Below are positions 61,617 through 64,000 of a stretch of 64,000 nucleotides of DNA, in pieces. The position numbers and the translations under genes are program-made. Numbering within the stretch: position 1 is the first letter of the stretch; each line of letters begins with the position of its first letter. Origin of the DNA: Sphingobium boeckii (GTDB lineage Bacteria > Pseudomonadota > Alphaproteobacteria > Sphingomonadales > Sphingomonadaceae); contig NZ_JACIJC010000005.1 in NCBI RefSeq assembly GCF_014199215.1, positions 372,001 through 436,000 on the forward strand. Direction: 5' to 3'. The notes beneath the pieces were generated by a model. That model ran no database searches and was not told the origin of the DNA. It saw only the letters and a list, made by a program, of their open reading frames with translations.

Positions 61617-64000
61617 TTACGCTGGCACGCGCTCCAGCACTGCTTTGACCGCCGCGATCGCCTCTGCGCCCTTATCCCCATCGGGTCCGCCGCCCTGCGC
61701 CATATCCGGGCGGCCACCGCCGCCCTGCCCGCCCAGCGCCGCCACGGCCGCCTTGACGAGATCGACCGCATTCACCGCACCCGCCAGATCGGCGGTGATG
61801 CCAACCGCCACGGAGGCCCGGCCTTCATTGACCGCGACCAGCGCGGCAATGCCCGAAACAACGCGCGCTTTCATCTCGTCGACTGCGCCGCGGAGGCCTT
61901 TGGGATCGAGCCCTTCAACGATCTGGCCCAGGAAAGCGTAGCCACCGACCTGTTCCGGCCCGGCGGTTTCGGCAGCGCCAGCCCCACCGCCCATGGCGAG
62001 CGCCTTTTTCGCCTCGGCGAGTTCACGCTCCAGCTTCTTGCGTTCATCCATCAGCGCCGCGACGCGCGCGGGAACATCATCCGGCGCGGTCTTGAGCGCA
62101 GCGGCCGCCTCGCGCAGCCGCTCATCACGCGCGACCAGCCAGAGCCGCGCCGCTTCGCCCGTCAGCGCCTCGATCCGGCGGATACCGCTTGAAACCGCGC
62201 TTTCGGAGATGATCTTGAGCAAGGCGATATCGCCCAGCGCGTTGACATGGGTCCCACCGCACAGTTCGACCGAATAATTATTGTCCGTGCCCCGGCCCAT
62301 CGAAAGCACGCGCACTTCATCACCATATTTTTCGCCGAACAGCGCCAGTGCGCCCGCTGCGACCGCATCATCCGGGGTCATCAGCCGTGTGGTCACGGCC
62401 TCATTGCCGCGGATCTGCGCATTCACATCGGCTTCAATATCGGCGATCTCGGCGGGCGTCAGCGCCGCATTGTGCGAAAAATCGAAACGCAGTCGATCGG
62501 GCGCGACCAGCGACCCCTTCTGGCTGACATGGCCGCCGAGCCGGTTGCGCAGCGCCGCATGGAGCAGATGCGTCGCGCTGTGATTGGCGCGCACCTGATC
62601 GCGGCGCGTGACGTCGATCGCGAGTTTCACATTGTCACCCACGGAGATCGCACCGCTTTCAATGCGGGCCTTCATCGCATGAAGCCGGCCGAGCGGCTTT
62701 GACGTATCTTCGACAATGGCTTTCAGGCCGCTGTCGTTGCTGACGATCCCGGCATCGCCCATCTGGCCGCCGCTCTCGCCATAGAAAGGAGTCTGGTTGG
62801 TCAGGATTACCACGCTGTCACCGGCTTCGGCGCGCTCTATGCGCTTGCCATCCTTCACCAGTGCGACCACCTGGCCCTCACCCTCGCTGGAGGTATAGCC
62901 AGTGAATTCGGTGCCGCCGGCTTCCTCGGCCACGTCGAACCAAACATCGTCCGATGCCTTGTCGCCCGATCCCTTCCAGGCGGCGCGCGCGGCGGCTTTC
63001 TGTTCGGCCATCGCCGCATCGAAGCCGGCGCGATCGACCTGGAGCGATTGCGCACGCAGCGCATCCTCGGTCAGATCATAAGGAAAGCCGAACGTGTCGT
63101 AGAGCTTGAAGGCGGTTGCGCCGGGCAGCGTGTCACCGGCATTCAGGCCGGCGGTCGCCTCGTCGAGCAGGCGCAATCCGTTCTGCAGCGTCTGGCGGAA
63201 GCGGGTCTCCTCCTGCGCCAGCGTGGCTTCGATCAGCGGTTGCGCGCGCACCAGTTCAGGATAGGCACCGCCCATCTCGGCCACCAGCGACGGCACGAGA
63301 CGGTGCATCAGCGGTTCTTTGGCACCGAGCAGATGCGCGTGGCGCATCGCACGGCGCATGATGCGGCGGAGCACATAGCCGCGCCCTTCATTCGCGGGCA
63401 GCACGCCATCCGCCACCAGAAAACCTGCGGCGCGCAAATGATCGGCGATCACGCGGTGGCTCGCCTGATTATCGCCGGTCGTGAGCGTCTGGGTCAGAGC
63501 GCCCGATTCGGCGATCAGTGCCTTGAAGGTGTCAGTGTCATAATTGTCGGTCACGCCCTGCAACACGGCCGCGACGCGCTCCAGCCCCATTCCCGTGTCG
63601 ATCGAGGGCTTGGGCAATGCGAGCCGGTCACCGCCCAATATCTGGTCATATTGCATGAACACCAGATTCCAGATCTCGACGAAGCGGTCGCCATCCTCGT
63701 CGGGAGATCCAGGAGGCCCGCCGAAGATGTAATCGCCATGATCATAGAAGATTTCGGAACAGGGGCCGCACGGGCCGCTATCGCCCATCGCCCAGAAATT
63801 GTCAGACGTCGCGATGCGGATGATCCGGCTTTCGGGGAGTCCCGCGATCTTCTTCCAGAGATCGAACGCCTCGTCATCGGTATGATAAACGGTGACCGTC
63901 AGCCGGTCTCCGGAAATGCCCCATTCGCGGGTGATCAGATTCCAGGCGAGCGTGATCGCGCGTTCCTTGAAATAATCGCCGAACGAGAAATTGCCGAGCA
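61617..64000 (-). CDS. alaS: Alanyl-tRNA synthetase (partial, N-terminus beyond window)
   Basis: About 794 C-terminal residues of AlaS; the first roughly 90 lie past the right edge. Visible parts are the class II core ([36 protein letters not shown]) and the editing domain with zinc/catalytic residues in [13 protein letters not shown] and [12 protein letters not shown]. The C-Ala/DHHA1 domain ends in [20 protein letters not shown]. The frame stays open to the edge, so the ATG-like Met at 63788 is internal. Confidence 0.97.
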   Translation of the reverse strand, partial: LGNFSFGDYFKERAITLAWNLITREWGISGDRLTVTVYHTDDEAFDLWKKIAGLPESRIIRIATSDNFWAMGDSGPCGPCSEIFYDHGDYIFGGPPGSPDEDGDRFVEIWNLVFMQYDQILGGDRLALPKPSIDTGMGLERVAAVLQGVTDNYDTDTFKALIAESGALTQTLTTGDNQASHRVIADHLRAAGFLVADGVLPANEGRGYVLRRIMRRAMRHAHLLGAKEPLMHRLVPSLVAEMGGAYPELVRAQPLIEATLAQEETRFRQTLQNGLRLLDEATAGLNAGDTLPGATAFKLYDTFGFPYDLTEDALRAQSLQVDRAGFDAAMAEQKAAARAAWKGSGDKASDDVWFDVAEEAGGTEFTGYTSSEGEGQVVALVKDGKRIERAEAGDSVVILTNQTPFYGESGGQMGDAGIVSNDSGLKAIVEDTSKPLGRLHAMKARIESGAISVGDNVKLAIDVTRRDQVRANHSATHLLHAALRNRLGGHVSQKGSLVAPDRLRFDFSHNAALTPAEIADIEADVNAQIRGNEAVTTRLMTPDDAVAAGALALFGEKYGDEVRVLSMGRGTDNNYSVELCGGTHVNALGDIALLKIISESAVSSGIRRIEALTGEAARLWLVARDERLREAAAALKTAPDDVPARVAALMDERKKLERELAEAKKALAMGGGAGAAETAGPEQVGGYAFLGQIVEGLDPKGLRGAVDEMKARVVSGIAALVAVNEGRASVAVGITADLAGAVNAVDLVKAAVAALGGQGGGGRPDMAQGGGPDGDKGAEAIAAVKAVLERVPA

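Noticed and set aside
63551-63788. Met at 63788 as the start of alaS
   Set aside because: The frame stays open to the window edge and the missing part is the normal class II N-terminal core, so this Met is internal.
1-64000. CRISPR arrays, insertion sequences or prophage genes
   Set aside because: No regularly spaced short repeats, no transposase or integrase motifs and no phage structural proteins were found; the repeats present are dispersed palindromes.

Overview
The window is a gene-dense, GC-rich stretch of ordinary chromosome from an alphaproteobacterium, almost certainly a member of the Sphingomonadales. The reasons are the dusB-ntrB-ntrC-ntrY-ntrX-hfq-hflX-mazG gene order, an Hfq made of two Sm domains in one chain, a fused IspDF, a Coq10/RatA-type protein next to lipA, and a skp-fabZ junction that lacks the lpxD/lpxA genes found there in lipopolysaccharide makers (sphingomonads use glycosphingolipids instead). 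I see no transposase, integrase, phage gene or CRISPR array. Every non-coding gap is shorter than 300 bases.

Layout. 1-4.7 kb: a leftward periplasmic molybdenum aldehyde oxidoreductase cluster (paoA-paoB-paoC, with paoC cut by the left edge) preceded by its cofactor genes mocA and xdhC. 4.8-12.8 kb: single genes, namely a GH130 glycosidase, an alanine-rich lipoprotein, an M28 peptidase, the translation factor EttA, an unknown protein, a gamma-glutamyltransferase-like enzyme with a palindromic operator, and a beta-carbonic anhydrase. 12.8-16.4 kb: lipA and coq10 face a leftward ispDF-unknown-cinA group. 16.6-25.8 kb: dusB, the two nitrogen two-component systems NtrBC and NtrYX, hfq and hflX, meeting leftward mazG. 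26.7-35.3 kb: a compact leftward operon, mltB-rlpA-dac-tmk-holB-metG-tatD-MBL hydrolase-aspartic protease, tied together by 4-base stop/start overlaps. 35.4-41.8 kb: a sulfotransferase, tRNA-Ser(UGA), a 62-residue unknown, an M14 peptidase with an ALDH7-type dehydrogenase, an M20 peptidase and rpmE.

42-53 kb: the leftward envelope/translation run rpsB-tsf-pyrH-frr-uppS-cdsA-dxr-rseP-bamA-skp-fabZ. It couples isoprenoid, phospholipid and outer-membrane protein assembly with translation genes. 53-55 kb: psd-pssA for phosphatidylethanolamine. Between rpsB and pssA lies a small single-pass membrane protein gene behind what looks like a strongly SOS-regulated promoter. 55-64 kb: NADP isocitrate dehydrogenase, a GNAT-nitrilase fusion, two divergent Kef/CPA2-type transporters, and alaS cut by the right edge.

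The most interesting signals are: (i) two oppositely oriented alphaproteobacterial LexA boxes around a TTGACA promoter, plus an inverted pair of perfect DnaA boxes, ahead of the 76-residue membrane protein; (ii) the double-domain Hfq, with a 37-base identical block in its two halves; (iii) an NtrX whose AAA+ domain lacks the sigma-54 contact loop; (iv) a perfect 14-base TetR-like operator at the gamma-glutamyltransferase gene; (v) a hairpin in front of rpmE; and (vi) palindromic repeat families placed mostly at convergent gene ends.
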